NCBI RefSeq assembly: GCF_000819885.1
Contig: NZ_CDBO01000036.1
Span: 1 to 64,000, forward strand
Reading direction: 5' to 3'
DNA: 64,000 nucleotides
Source: Aeromonas fluvialis
GTDB lineage: Bacteria; Pseudomonadota; Gammaproteobacteria; Enterobacterales; Aeromonadaceae
Position 1 is the stretch's first letter. Each line of letters begins with the position of its first letter. This document shows positions 19,136-27,614 of this stretch, in pieces. The position numbers and the translations under genes were made by a program. Under the pieces are notes generated by a model. The model worked only from the letters and a program-made list of their open reading frames with translations, was not told where the DNA came from and made no database searches.

Positions 19136-19645
19136 ATGCACTACCACCAATACTACCCGGTCGATGTGATCAACGGCCCCGGCACCCGTGCCACCCTGTT
19201 TGTCTCCGGTTGTGAGCATCAGTGCCCTGGTTGCTACAACCAGCGCACCTGGCGACTCGATGGCGGCAAGCCGTTCGATGAGGCGATGAGCGATCGCATC
19301 ATTGCGGATCTCAACGACAGCCGCATCAAACGGCGAGGTCTGTCGCTCTCCGGCGGCGATCCGCTCCACCCGGCCAACGTGCCCCACGTGCTGGTGCTGG
19401 TGAAACGGGTGCGCGCCGAGTGTCCGGGCAAGGATATCTGGTGCTGGACCGGTTATCAGCTCGGCGAACTGTCAGAGGCCCAGCGCGAGCTGGTGGCCTT
19501 GCTGGATGTGCTGGTGGATGGCAAGTTTGAAAAGGAGTTGGCAGACCCGGGCCTGCTCTGGCGTGGCAGCAGCAATCAGCAGATCCACGACCTCAATGCC
19601 TGGCGTGATGCGGATGAGCGGATCCCCTGTCTGGTTTGCAGTTAA
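19136..19645 (+). CDS. nrdG: Anaerobic ribonucleotide reductase activase
   Basis: NrdG is the radical-SAM enzyme that generates the glycyl radical on NrdD. The ATG at 19136 has AGGA upstream and gives 169 residues starting MHYHQYYPVD. The frame to 19100 adds twelve unrelated residues. The cluster motif C-x3-C-x2-C is present as SGCEHQCPGCYN, followed by LSLSGGDPL. The length is somewhat larger than E. coli NrdG (154). Confidence 0.95.
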   Translation: MHYHQYYPVDVINGPGTRATLFVSGCEHQCPGCYNQRTWRLDGGKPFDEAMSDRIIADLNDSRIKRRGLSLSGGDPLHPANVPHVLVLVKRVRAECPGKDIWCWTGYQLGELSEAQRELVALLDVLVDGKFEKELADPGLLWRGSSNQQIHDLNAWRDADERIPCLVCS

Positions 19646-19709
19646 AGTCAGGGATGTTTATGGTTAGCCCACGCCAATCCTGACCACATTCTTGAAGAGG
19701 AGCGCCGAG

Positions 19710-19880
19710 ATGAATAATCTGCTCAAGATCCTGCTGGCCATTTTTCTGCCCCCTGTGTGTGCCTTTATCCAGGTGGGCTTTAGCCTGCACTTTTTAATCA
19801 ACATCGTGCTGACCCTGCTGGGCGGCCTGCCGGGCATGGTCCATGCGCTCTGGTTGGTAGTGAGTGACAAGCGTGGCTGA
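19710..19880 (+). CDS. YqaE/Pmp3-family small membrane protein
   Basis: The ATG at 19710 with GAGGAG upstream gives 56 residues. Two transmembrane segments dominate (about 3-25 and 28-50), including the family signature LPPVCAFIQVGF. The family (UPF0057) includes stress-inducible proteolipids affecting membrane potential. The role here is not known. A strong terminator follows. Confidence 0.88.
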   Translation: MNNLLKILLAIFLPPVCAFIQVGFSLHFLINIVLTLLGGLPGMVHALWLVVSDKRG

Positions 19881-19903
19881 TACTTGCTAATGAGCTCATT
19901 GAC

Positions 19904-19937
19904 GATAAAAGGGCCAACCTCTCGGGGTTGGCCCTTT
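19904..19937 (+). terminator. Terminator after the yqaE-type gene
   Basis: The 13-bp stem AAAAGGGCCAACC/GGTTGGCCCTTTT has a short loop and flanking A/T tracts, so it could work in both directions. Confidence 0.9.
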
Positions 19938-20050
19938 TGTTCATGTTCATACAAAAGCTTTTTCGTTAGGATGGGTGACTGACCAAGGGGGATGCGAGTC
20001 GATCTCTCGCAGTCCGGTAACAAGCACCGGCAAAGAACAAGGAGCGTTAC

Positions 20051-20443
20051 ATGAAGTGGAAAGTCGCAATATGGTCAGGTCTGGCAGTGACACTGTTGCT
20101 GGGGTGCTCATCCCGTCAGGAGGTGGCGCGTGAGCGCGATCCGATCGCTATTTCCCTTGAGCAGCTATCAAGCTACTGGGTTCAGGAGAAGCAGTGGTCA
20201 TGGTTTGACAATGATGAGCCCGCCCTGCCGGCCAAACCGGTCAAGGGGTATGTGGAAGTGCGCTATCAAATCGACGCCAGCGGCACGCCGATCAAGCCCG
20301 AAGTGGTGGCGGCCGAGCCCCCCGGAGAGCTGGAGCAGAGCGCGCTGGTGACCCTCTCGCGGATCCGCTACAGCCCGGCAGAGGACAACCCGGATGCCAT
20401 TCCGGTCGAGGTGACCAACCGCTTCGAGATCGAGATCAACTGA
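20051..20443 (+). CDS. Lipoprotein with TonB C-terminal-like domain
   Basis: The 130-residue protein has a lipoprotein signal ending at LLLGC (Cys19) and AAGGAG before its ATG. Residues about 62-130 resemble the TonB C-terminal fold: GYVEVRYQIDASG, a central helix, then a basic strand and VTNRFEIEI. There is no N-terminal TonB transmembrane anchor or proline-rich spacer, so it is probably an envelope lipoprotein that uses the fold rather than an energy transducer. The partner is unknown. Confidence 0.75.
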   Translation: MKWKVAIWSGLAVTLLLGCSSRQEVARERDPIAISLEQLSSYWVQEKQWSWFDNDEPALPAKPVKGYVEVRYQIDASGTPIKPEVVAAEPPGELEQSALVTLSRIRYSPAEDNPDAIPVEVTNRFEIEIN

Positions 20444-20472
20444 TCCCCCCACCACTCTGATGCCAGAGAAAG

Positions 20473-20500
20473 CGTGACCCCGGCCAGGGTCACGTTTATT
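20473..20500 (+). terminator. Terminator after the TonB-like lipoprotein gene
   Basis: The stem CGTGACCC/GGGTCACG is followed by TTTATT. Confidence 0.85.
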
Positions 20501-20652
20501 GCTGTTTGCAGTCGTTGTAGGTGGTCTGCCACTCGCCAGCCTCATCGCGCAGCTCGACAAAGCCCTCATCCCCCTTGCTCCACCAGACGGCCTCGTACTC
20601 GTCCGTATAGCGGGCTCCAGAGGCAGCAATGGCCTGGGACAGGGTGTAATAC
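20496..20652 (-). pseudogene. C-terminal remnant of an unidentified gene, cut by an IS630-type fragment
   Basis: The minus strand reads about 50 sense codons ending at a TAA at 20496-20498. They include the residues YTLSQAIAASGARYTDEYEA and, near the end, YNDCKQQ. The codon pattern looks genuine, but there is no start. The frame meets the IS right end at about 20650. I do not recognise the protein. Confidence 0.6.
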
Positions 20653-20868
20653 CAATCACATTAAGCATTAGGTCATTGTTATCCAATCCCGATGGCAGAG
20701 CGATTTCACCCGCTCTACGTCCGCGATGAAAACCATCCAGGCATTGCTGCAGGCGTCGACAATATCGTCATACCCCTTAAAGGTTCGATTCGCTAGCGTA
20801 TGTTGTCGCAACCAGCTCCAGACCTGCTCCACCGGGTCGAGCTTTGATTGACCAGGTCTGGTGGCATC
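20653..20868 (-). mobile_element. IS630-family transposase remnant (C-terminal end)
   Basis: The minus strand encodes the end of an IS630-type DDE transposase. LDPVEQVWSWLRQH carries the final catalytic Glu context, followed by a segment containing FKGYDDIVDAC and the end RDWITMT, with TAA at 20668-20670. The right end of the IS abuts a TA at about 20649-20652, fitting the TA target preference of IS630. The N-terminal part is gone, and sequence beyond about 20870 no longer resembles a transposase. Confidence 0.8.
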
Positions 20869-20908
20869 CGCACTATTGGGCAGCGTCCTGACCTTTTAAG
20901 GTATGTGT

Positions 20909-22477
20909 ATGAAACTTCGCCACCAGCTGGTCACCCTCTCTCTTGGGCTCTCCCTGCTGCTGATCCTCATTCTGGGCAGCCTGCTGGCCCTCTTTATCCG
21001 TCATCTGCTGGAGAGCAACCTGCAGGATAAGGGGAGCGATCTGGCACGGGTCATGGCGGCCGATACCCGGGTGGTCGAGGCTCTGCGTCAGGGCAGTGCC
21101 CCGACCCTGCGCGACTACATGGAGGCGGTCTGCAACCGCACCGATGCCACCTATATGGTGGTGACCGACGAGCATGGCCGCCGCCTCAGCCACCCCAACC
21201 CCGAGCTGGTGGGGCAGAAGTTCCGTGGCGAGGATATCTGGCCCGCGTTGCAGGAGCGGCGCAGCTACTGCTCCAAGGATCGGGGCACCATGGGGCCGGC
21301 GATCCGCTGCTTCTCACCGGTGGTGGGCGGTGACGGGCGTGTCATGGGGGCTGTGGTGGTGGGCTACCTGATGCAGCAGGTGGAGGGCATCTATATGGAG
21401 CAGGTGGCCCTGCTCATCTGCGCCATCGTGGCGGTGCTGGGATGCGGCCTGTTGCTGGCGCTCTGGGTGCAATACCTGCTGCGCAAGACCCTGCTCGATC
21501 TGGAACCGGAGGCGATCGTGCGCCGCTTCACCCTGCAGGATCTGGTGCTGGAGCACATTACCGAGGGGGTGATCGCGCTCGATGGCCGCGGCAACATCAA
21601 CATGATCAACAGCACCGCCAGTTATCAGCTGCGGCTGCCCGGTACCGGGCGTCACGCCCTGCTGGGGCAGTCGCTGGCGGAGCTGGTGCCGCCGCTGAGT
21701 ACCTGTCTGGAGCAGGAGGCGGGGGAGGTGAGCTTCACCATTCAGGGAGAGTCCTTTGTCGGCCGCTGGCAGGCGGTGCAGGGCAAGGCACCGGGGCGGC
21801 TGCTGATCTTCAGCCGTCCGGAGGTGACCGCCAGTCTGGGGGTGCAGGTGACCCATCTGCGCCAGTATGCCGAGATGCTGCGAATGCAGAGCCACGAGTT
21901 TGCCAACAAGCTGAGCAGCCTCTCCGGCCTGTTGCAGCTGGGTCATGTGGATCAGGCGGTGGAGTTGATCCAGCAGGAGAACGAAGCGTGCCAGACCATG
22001 TTGCAGGAGCTGCTGCGGCTGATCGACAACAAGCCGGTAGCGGGGCTTATTCTCGGCAAGTTCAGCCGGGCCCGCGAGCTGGGGGTGACCCTGGAGCTCG
22101 ATCCCGACTCGGCGCTGGCGGAGTATCCTGCCTCGGTCTCTGCTGATCTCATTACCCTCATTGGCAACCTGCTGGATAACGGCTTGCAGGCGGCCTGGCG
22201 CAACCGCCAGCAGCGGCCGCCCCGGGTGCTGCTCTCTCTGTGCGATGTGGGGCGGCGACTGGTGATCGAGGTGGAGGATAGCGGCGAGGGGGTCGACGAG
22301 GAGCTGGCCGATCATCTGTTCGATTACGGGGTGAGTCGCCAGAGCGGCGATCACGGGGTGGGTCTGTTCCTGGTCAAGGAGACCGTGGGTCGGCACGAGG
22401 GTGTGATAGAATGGCGGCGAACCGCCGAGCAGACCACCCTGTTTGGTATCTACTTGAATAAAAACCAATTAATGTGA
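20909..22477 (+). CDS. DcuS/CitA-type sensor histidine kinase
   Basis: The 522-residue kinase starts at the second ATG (20909), which is better spaced from AAGG than the ATG at 20903. TM1 (about 8-30) and TM2 (about 165-190) bracket a periplasmic PAS-like sensor with the signature SHPNPELVGQKF. A cytoplasmic PAS follows, then the phospho-acceptor His329 in MQSHEFANKLSSLSG and a HATPase domain (GVGLFLVKE). The family senses C4-dicarboxylates or citrate-like acids. The response regulator is adjacent, but no transporter or enzyme target is visible. Decayed DNA lies immediately upstream. Confidence 0.9.
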   Translation: MKLRHQLVTLSLGLSLLLILILGSLLALFIRHLLESNLQDKGSDLARVMAADTRVVEALRQGSAPTLRDYMEAVCNRTDATYMVVTDEHGRRLSHPNPELVGQKFRGEDIWPALQERRSYCSKDRGTMGPAIRCFSPVVGGDGRVMGAVVVGYLMQQVEGIYMEQVALLICAIVAVLGCGLLLALWVQYLLRKTLLDLEPEAIVRRFTLQDLVLEHITEGVIALDGRGNINMINSTASYQLRLPGTGRHALLGQSLAELVPPLSTCLEQEAGEVSFTIQGESFVGRWQAVQGKAPGRLLIFSRPEVTASLGVQVTHLRQYAEMLRMQSHEFANKLSSLSGLLQLGHVDQAVELIQQENEACQTMLQELLRLIDNKPVAGLILGKFSRARELGVTLELDPDSALAEYPASVSADLITLIGNLLDNGLQAAWRNRQQRPPRVLLSLCDVGRRLVIEVEDSGEGVDEELADHLFDYGVSRQSGDHGVGLFLVKETVGRHEGVIEWRRTAEQTTLFGIYLNKNQLM

Positions 22478-22480
22478 GCC

Positions 22481-23176
22481 ATGGTCCCAATAATCACGCT
22501 TGTTATTGAAGATGACGATCGGAGCGGTGCCATCTTGTCAGAACTGGTGGCGGCGACACCCGGTTTCTCCCTGCTGGGGCGGGCCGGCACCCTGGCCCAG
22601 GCCGATGCCATGATGGCCGGTGTGGTGCCCCAACTGCTGCTGGTGGATGTCTCCCTGCCCGATGGCTCCGGCCTTGAGTGGGTGAGCCGCCTGCGCAGCC
22701 ACAACCGCGAAGCCTATGTCATCATGGTGACCGCATCGCGGGATGTGGAGACCATCCAGCAGGCCCTCAATCTGGGGGTTCATGACTACGTCATCAAACC
22801 ATTGCGGCTGTTTCGCATCCAGCAGAGTCTGGACGAGATCCTGCAACTGCACAGCCGTCTGTGCGAGCGAGGTCGGCTGGAGCAGGACGATCTCGACAAG
22901 CTGCTGGGCAAGGGAGGGCGCTCCCAGATCAAGGAGATGCGCGTCACCCCCAAGGGGATCGACAGCATCACCCTGCGTCAGGTGCTGGATCTGCTGGCGG
23001 GCGAGCCGGAGAGCGTCTTCTCCACCGACACGGTGGCGCTGCGGCTGTCCCTCAGCCGCACCACAGCGCGCCGTTATCTGGAGTATCTGGAGTCGGAAGA
23101 CAGGGTGGATGTGGACCTCAACTACGGTCAGCGAGGTCGGCCCGAGCGGCGCTACCGCTGGCGTCGGGCAGGTTGA
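22481..23176 (+). CDS. DcuR/CitB-type response regulator
   Basis: The 231-residue protein has a receiver domain (phospho-acceptor about Asp56 in LLVDVSLPDGSG, switch Lys in HDYVIKP). A C-terminal helix-turn-helix typical of the CitB class is seen in SLSRTTARRYLEYLES. It starts 3 bp after the kinase stop codon, so the two form an operon. It should activate genes for uptake or fermentation of a di- or tricarboxylate, but the target is not in this window. Confidence 0.9.
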   Translation: MVPIITLVIEDDDRSGAILSELVAATPGFSLLGRAGTLAQADAMMAGVVPQLLLVDVSLPDGSGLEWVSRLRSHNREAYVIMVTASRDVETIQQALNLGVHDYVIKPLRLFRIQQSLDEILQLHSRLCERGRLEQDDLDKLLGKGGRSQIKEMRVTPKGIDSITLRQVLDLLAGEPESVFSTDTVALRLSLSRTTARRYLEYLESEDRVDVDLNYGQRGRPERRYRWRRAG

Positions 23177-23204
23177 GACGGCCACTGGCAAGCAGTGCAA
23201 AAAC

Positions 23205-23231
23205 AACAAGGCGCCCGCAGGCGCCTTGTTT
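23205..23231. terminator. Bidirectional terminator after the two-component operon
   Basis: A perfect 11-bp stem AACAAGGCGCC/GGCGCCTTGTT has a CGCA loop. It lies between the response regulator and the convergent aldehyde dehydrogenase remnant. Confidence 0.8.
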
Positions 23232-23265
23232 GATGGCGTGTCCTTGTTTATAGAAGGAGCTCGGT

Positions 23266-23735
23266 TTAGAAAAAGCCGAGGGGGTTGATGTCGTGGCTCA
23301 CCAGCAGGTTCTTGGTGTTCTGATAGTGGTCCTGCATCATCTTGTGGGCCTCGCGGCCGATCCCCGACTTCTTGTAGCCACCGAAGGCCGCGTGGGTCAG
23401 GTAGGCGTGGTAGCAGTTGACCCAGACCCGGCCAGCCTGGATGCCGCGCCCTTGAAGGTGGTGACCCCGAGGGCCGGCCCGAAGATTTCCTCCTGGAACA
23501 CCCGCATCTTGTTCTGGCCGTGGAAGATGGTGGGCTGGATGTAGAAGCTTCCCTCCAGCCCACTCACCTTGGCCGCGCCGCCACCGATCAGCATTTTTGC
23601 CCCTTCACCGCGGCCGCTCTCCATGTAGATCAGGATCTTGTCGAACTGCTCGCGGGACGCCTGAGCGCCCACCTGGGTATGGGTGTCGAGGGGGTTGCCC
23701 TGCACGAGAGTGCGGGCGCGGGAGGGGCTGGTTGC
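23266..23735 (-). pseudogene. Aldehyde dehydrogenase pseudogene (C-terminal part, internally deleted)
   Basis: The minus strand reads clear aldehyde dehydrogenase sequence: VQGNPLDTHTQVGAQAS, then [20 protein letters not shown]. At about 23444-23452 it jumps frame into [20 protein letters not shown] and continues to the native end at 23266-23268. Roughly 30 residues are missing at the jump. The N-terminal half, including the catalytic Cys loop, is also gone. This cannot make an active enzyme. Confidence 0.88.
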
Positions 23736-23865
23736 CAAGGATATCGCAAAGGGCGTGCCAGAGGGTCTGACCAGCGCTTTAAAAGTTACAACAACGTTAT
23801 CAAGCGGGGGGCGGCAGCGTATCTTGGTTAACCAGTGACCCCGGCTGTGGCCATGAAACTGTGCC

Positions 23866-23902
23866 ATTTCTGGACAGTGATCGTGACAGCCGTGCCATTT
23901 GT
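23866..23902. repeat. Possible IS-end remnant with repeated GTGCCATTT
   Basis: GTGCCATTT occurs twice within about 30 bp between two broken genes. Multiple short terminal repeats are a feature of some IS families such as IS21, but I cannot assign one. Nothing else recognisable lies between 23740 and 23940. Confidence 0.3.
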
Positions 23903-23945
23903 GAACAGGAGGCGTGATGAGCGAACTATCCCAATCCAGTCCGAT

Positions 23946-24185
23946 CGAGTGTTGCTGGCGCGGGCTGTGACCCCGGAGCAGCAGGCCGCCATCGGCAAAC
24001 AGGGGGGCGGACGGTTTTTCCTGTTCCTCGAAACCGATGATTTCTGGCGCAACAACCAACGTATGCAGGCGTACGGAGTACATTTTTGTGAACAGCCTTG
24101 CGACGAGCCTTATGGTAGCGTGGTGGTGTTTGAAGATATCAGTGGCAACCGCTGGGACTTGCTGCAACGCACGGCTGCCAACTGA
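23946..24185 (+). pseudogene. VOC-family (glyoxalase-like) protein, C-terminal remnant
   Basis: About 80 residues match the end of a VOC/glyoxalase-fold protein, including ARAVTPEQQAAIGKQGGG, FLETDDFWRNNQRMQA and VVVFEDISGNRWDLL. The open frame runs back to 23835, but those residues come from the suspected IS-end sequence. The N-terminal half of the domain is missing, so function is probably lost. The gene lies directly upstream of the phoB regulatory region. Confidence 0.72.
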
Positions 24186-24209
24186 ATCTGAAAACGTTTA
24201 TCATCCCGC

Positions 24210-24236
24210 CTGTCATAAAGTCATAAAAGTGTCACA
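24210..24236 (+). promoter_or_regulatory. Pho box of phoB
   Basis: CTGTCATAAAGTCATAAAAG and the following TGTCAC make 11-bp-spaced PhoB half-sites about 50 bp before the phoB start. This fits autoregulation of phoBR. Confidence 0.8.
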
Positions 24237-24286
24237 GAAAATTCTAATAATTGGCGCACCCATCTTCACAGAGGAGAGAGAAGGGA

Positions 24287-24976
24287 ATGGCTAAGCGAAT
24301 TCTGGTGGTCGAGGACGAAGCACCGATCCGCGAAATGCTCTGTTTCGTGCTGGAGCAGAAGGGGTATGAGACGGTTGAAGCGGAAGATTTCGCCGACGGA
24401 CTGGCGAAAGTGTGTGAGCCCTATCCGGAGCTGATTGTGCTGGACTGGATGATGCCGGGGGGCAGTGGCATCCAGTTTATCAAGCAACTCAAGCAGGATG
24501 AGGTGACCCGCCAGATCCCTGTGGTGATGCTGACCGCCCGCGGTGAGGAGGAGGACAAGGTACGCGGCCTTGAGGCCGGTGCCGATGACTATATCACCAA
24601 GCCCTTCTCCCCCAAGGAGTTGACCGCCCGCCTGCACGCAGTGATGCGCCGCGTCTCCCCCACCTCGGTGGACGAGGTGATCGAGGTGCAGGGGCTCAAG
24701 CTGGATCCGGTTTCCCATAGAGTCAGTGCCGAAGAGAGGGCGCTGGACATGGGACCGACCGAGTTCAAGTTGCTCCACTTCTTCATGACTCACCCCGAGC
24801 GGGTGTACAGCCGCGAGCAGTTGCTCAACAATGTCTGGGGTACCAATGTGTATGTCGAGGACAGAACCGTGGATGTGCATATTCGTCGCTTGCGCAAGGC
24901 CATTGAAGAGACGGGTCACGATCGATTGATTCAGACGGTGCGCGGCGCAGGCTATCGCTTCTCAACCCGTCTGTAG
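24287..24976 (+). CDS. phoB: Phosphate regulon response regulator PhoB
   Basis: The ATG at 24287 gives 229 residues, the same length as E. coli PhoB. The frame to 24251 adds twelve unrelated residues. The receiver domain has phospho-acceptor Asp53 in LDWMMPGG, and the OmpR-type winged helix ends with [10 protein letters not shown]. PhoB binds Pho boxes when phosphorylated by PhoR in low phosphate. Pho boxes are visible before phoB itself, pstS and the ytfK-like gene in this window. phoR follows after 8 bp. Confidence 0.97.
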   Translation: MAKRILVVEDEAPIREMLCFVLEQKGYETVEAEDFADGLAKVCEPYPELIVLDWMMPGGSGIQFIKQLKQDEVTRQIPVVMLTARGEEEDKVRGLEAGADDYITKPFSPKELTARLHAVMRRVSPTSVDEVIEVQGLKLDPVSHRVSAEERALDMGPTEFKLLHFFMTHPERVYSREQLLNNVWGTNVYVEDRTVDVHIRRLRKAIEETGHDRLIQTVRGAGYRFSTRL

Positions 24977-24984
24977 AGGAAGTT

Positions 24985-26280
24985 ATGTTGCAACCTTATG
25001 CCTGGCGGCGACAGTTGTGGCGGATGGCGTTCTTCTATGCGCCCTTCGTTCTGGTCGGCTGGTTGACGAATACCCTCGCCCTTTGCCTGCTGGCAGCTAC
25101 TGTGCTGCACCTGGGCTGGCACTATCGCTTCCTGAAGCGGCTGTCGGATTGGCTGTGGCACGATCGCAGCCTGGTTCCCCCCAATGGCAGTGGCAGCTGG
25201 GAGTATATTTTCAACGGCATCTACAAGTTGCAGCAGCGTCACCGGGCCCGTCGCCGTGAGCTGGCGGGTCTTATTCGCCGCTTTCGGGAAGGTGCTGAGG
25301 CACTGCCCGATGCCGCCGTGGTGTTTCGCACCGACGGCAGCATCCTCTGGTGCAATCGGCTGGCGGAGCAACTGCTTGGTTTTCGCTGGCCGGAAGATGC
25401 CGGTCAGCACATAGGCAACCTCATTCGTAGTCCGGCCTTTGGCGCCTATCTGGGCAAGGGGCAGTATGACGAACCGTTCGAGATGAACTCTCCCATCAAT
25501 GAGGATAAGTTTCTCGAGTTTCGCATCATGCCCTATGCCTCCGATCAGGCGATGCTGGTGGTGCGCGATGTCACCCGCCTGCGCAGTCTGGAGAAGACCC
25601 GCAAGCACTTTGTCTCCAATGTCTCCCACGAGCTGCGCACCCCGCTCACCGTGCTCAAGGGCTATCTGGAAATGACCGAAGAGCCGCCCCCTCCGGCCAT
25701 GTGGGCGAAGGCGCACAAGGTGATGATGGAACAGACCATCCGGATGGACAATCTGGTCAACCAGCTGCTCACCCTGTCGCGCATCGAGGCGGCTCCGACC
25801 GTCGATCTCTCCCATCTGGTGGACATGCCCGCCATGCTGGGTCTGCTGGAGCTGGAGGCGCGGGCGCTCTCGGGCGAACGGGCCCACCAGATCGCCTTCA
25901 TGGTGCAGCCCGGCCTGTTTGTGCGCGGCGATAAGGAGCAGTTGCGCAGCGCCGTCTCCAACCTGGTCTACAACGCCATCCACTATACGCCGGCGGGGCG
26001 CAAGATCCGGGTGGAGTGGCGCAAGCAGGGGGCGATGGCGCTGTTTGCCGTGAGTGATGAAGGGGAGGGAATTGCCCCCGAGCATCTGGCGCGGCTGACC
26101 GAGCGGTTCTACCGGGTCGACAAGGCCCGCTCCCGCCACACTGGCGGCTCCGGGCTCGGCCTTGCCATCGTCAAGCATGCCCTCAGTCATCACGACTGCC
26201 AGCTCGATATCGAGAGCCGTGTTGGCTTTGGCAGCCGCTTCAGCTTTCTCATCCCGAGTCGCATGGTGGTGATTAAATAG
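24985..26280 (+). CDS. phoR: Phosphate regulon sensor kinase PhoR
   Basis: The 431-residue kinase has two N-terminal membrane segments (about 12-45) with almost no periplasmic loop, a PAS domain (about 100-195), the phospho-acceptor His215 in NVSHELRTPLTVL and the ATPase motifs GEGIAPEH and GSGLGLAI. PhoR reads the state of the Pst transporter through PhoU rather than binding phosphate outside. It is cotranscribed with phoB, and pstS lies just downstream. Confidence 0.97.
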   Translation: MLQPYAWRRQLWRMAFFYAPFVLVGWLTNTLALCLLAATVLHLGWHYRFLKRLSDWLWHDRSLVPPNGSGSWEYIFNGIYKLQQRHRARRRELAGLIRRFREGAEALPDAAVVFRTDGSILWCNRLAEQLLGFRWPEDAGQHIGNLIRSPAFGAYLGKGQYDEPFEMNSPINEDKFLEFRIMPYASDQAMLVVRDVTRLRSLEKTRKHFVSNVSHELRTPLTVLKGYLEMTEEPPPPAMWAKAHKVMMEQTIRMDNLVNQLLTLSRIEAAPTVDLSHLVDMPAMLGLLELEARALSGERAHQIAFMVQPGLFVRGDKEQLRSAVSNLVYNAIHYTPAGRKIRVEWRKQGAMALFAVSDEGEGIAPEHLARLTERFYRVDKARSRHTGGSGLGLAIVKHALSHHDCQLDIESRVGFGSRFSFLIPSRMVVIK

Positions 26281-26308
26281 TCTTTTGTGGCAATAGGTTA
26301 GCTGCAAC

Positions 26309-26339
26309 AAGAGGGCCTTTTAACGGGCCCTCTTTTCAT
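26309..26339 (+). terminator. Terminator of phoBR
   Basis: The stem AGAGGGCC/GGCCCTCT lies about 30 nt after phoR and is followed by TTTTC. Confidence 0.85.
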
Positions 26340-26357
26340 TTGTTCAAATCTGTCGCC

Positions 26358-26376
26358 ATGTCATTAAAGTGTCACA
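26358..26376 (+). promoter_or_regulatory. Pho box of pstS
   Basis: TGTCATT-AAAG-TGTCACA is a near-perfect pair of 7-bp PhoB half-sites with the 4-bp spacer. A further half-site (TTGTCACT) lies about 20 bp downstream. The box is about 85 bp before the pstS ATG. Confidence 0.9.
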
Positions 26377-26458
26377 TTAAATCCATAAATTTGTCACTGC
26401 CAGGTCAGATACTGGCGCCGTCTTAAGAACGGACCTTCTGTAACTTTGGAGAGATTGG

Positions 26459-27433
26459 ATGAAACTCAACAAACTGGCTGGTGTAATCGGATTCACCGCA
26501 GCAACCCTGTTTTCTGTCAGCGCTCTGGCTGCCGGTGTGGATAAAGACCTGCCGGATTACACACCGACCAGCGGCATCTCTGGCAACCTGTCCTCGGTCG
26601 GCTCTGATACTCTGGCCAACATGATGACCCTGTGGGCAGAAGAATTTAAGCGCGTCTACCCCAACGTTAACGTTCAGATCCAGGCTGCCGGTTCTTCTAC
26701 CGCGCCGACTGCCCTGACCGAAGGGGTTGCCCAGTTCGGTCCGATGAGCCGTGCCATGAAGGCCGGTGAAGAGGAAGCGTTCGAGAAGCGTTACGGCTAC
26801 AAGCCGACCGCCATCCGCGTGGCCGTCGATGCCCTGGCGGTATTCGTCAACAAGGACAACCCCATCAAGGGGCTGACCATGCAGCAGGTTGATGCCGTTT
26901 TCTCCAGCACCCTCAAGTGCGGCGAAGCCAAGGCGGCGACCAAGTGGTCTGATCTGGGTCTGGATGGCAGTTGGTCCGGCAAGGATCTGCAACTGTTTGG
27001 TCGCAACTCGGTATCCGGCACCTACGGTTACTTCAAGGAGCACGCGCTCTGTAACGGTGACTTCAAGAGCGGTGTGAACGAGCAGCCGGGTTCCGCCTCC
27101 GTGGTGCAGTCTGTCTCCGCCTCCCTCAACAGTATCGGTTATTCCGGTATCGGTTACGTTACCTCCGGCGTGCGTGCCATTCCGCTCTCCAAGGATGGCA
27201 AGACCTTTGTCGAAGCCACGGCTGATAATGCCATCACCGGTAAATATCCGCTGTCGCGCTTCCTCTACGTTTACGTGAACAAGCATCCGAACAAGCCGCT
27301 CTCGCCGATGGAGCAGGAGTTCGTCAAGATGATGCTCTCCAAGGCGGGCCAAAGCATCGTTGCCAAAGATGGCTACGTGCCGGTACCGGCCAAGGTGGTG
27401 CAGGCAGATCTGAAAAAGCTGGGCATTATGTAA
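26459..27433 (+). CDS. pstS: Phosphate ABC transporter substrate-binding protein PstS
   Basis: The 324-residue protein has a 25-residue signal peptide ending SALAAG. The phosphate-binding loops [22 protein letters not shown] and [15 protein letters not shown] are present. PstS captures phosphate in the periplasm for PstCAB. No pstCAB or phoU follows, so the rest of the transporter must be elsewhere. A phoB-phoR-pstS arrangement is also known in Vibrio. A terminator follows at 27460-27490. Confidence 0.93.
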   Translation: MKLNKLAGVIGFTAATLFSVSALAAGVDKDLPDYTPTSGISGNLSSVGSDTLANMMTLWAEEFKRVYPNVNVQIQAAGSSTAPTALTEGVAQFGPMSRAMKAGEEEAFEKRYGYKPTAIRVAVDALAVFVNKDNPIKGLTMQQVDAVFSSTLKCGEAKAATKWSDLGLDGSWSGKDLQLFGRNSVSGTYGYFKEHALCNGDFKSGVNEQPGSASVVQSVSASLNSIGYSGIGYVTSGVRAIPLSKDGKTFVEATADNAITGKYPLSRFLYVYVNKHPNKPLSPMEQEFVKMMLSKAGQSIVAKDGYVPVPAKVVQADLKKLGIM

Positions 27434-27459
27434 CGGCTTGCTACCCACACCTCCTGATA

Positions 27460-27490
27460 AAACGGGCCCCAAGCGGGCTCGTTTTGTTTT
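27460..27490 (+). terminator. Terminator of pstS
   Basis: The stem AAACGGGCCC/GGGCTCGTTT (one G-T pair) is followed by TGTTTTTG. Confidence 0.85.
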
Positions 27491-27614
27491 TGGTGGCTGT
27501 CAGTTCTGTTAATAGCGCCAGATGGATATTTTTCCGCCAGCCGGGGGCTGGCTCCCTTGCGTAGCAGGGCGGCATTTCCGAGAATAGGGCAACGTTATGG
27601 CAAAGGATCCCTTC

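Noticed and set aside
21314-22468. 384-codon antisense frame opposite the sensor kinase
   Set aside because: It is a shadow of the kinase gene, and the product is Gln/His-rich with no family motifs.
24952-26310. 452-codon antisense frame opposite phoR
   Set aside because: phoR has all kinase motifs in the other strand. The antisense product has no recognisable domain.
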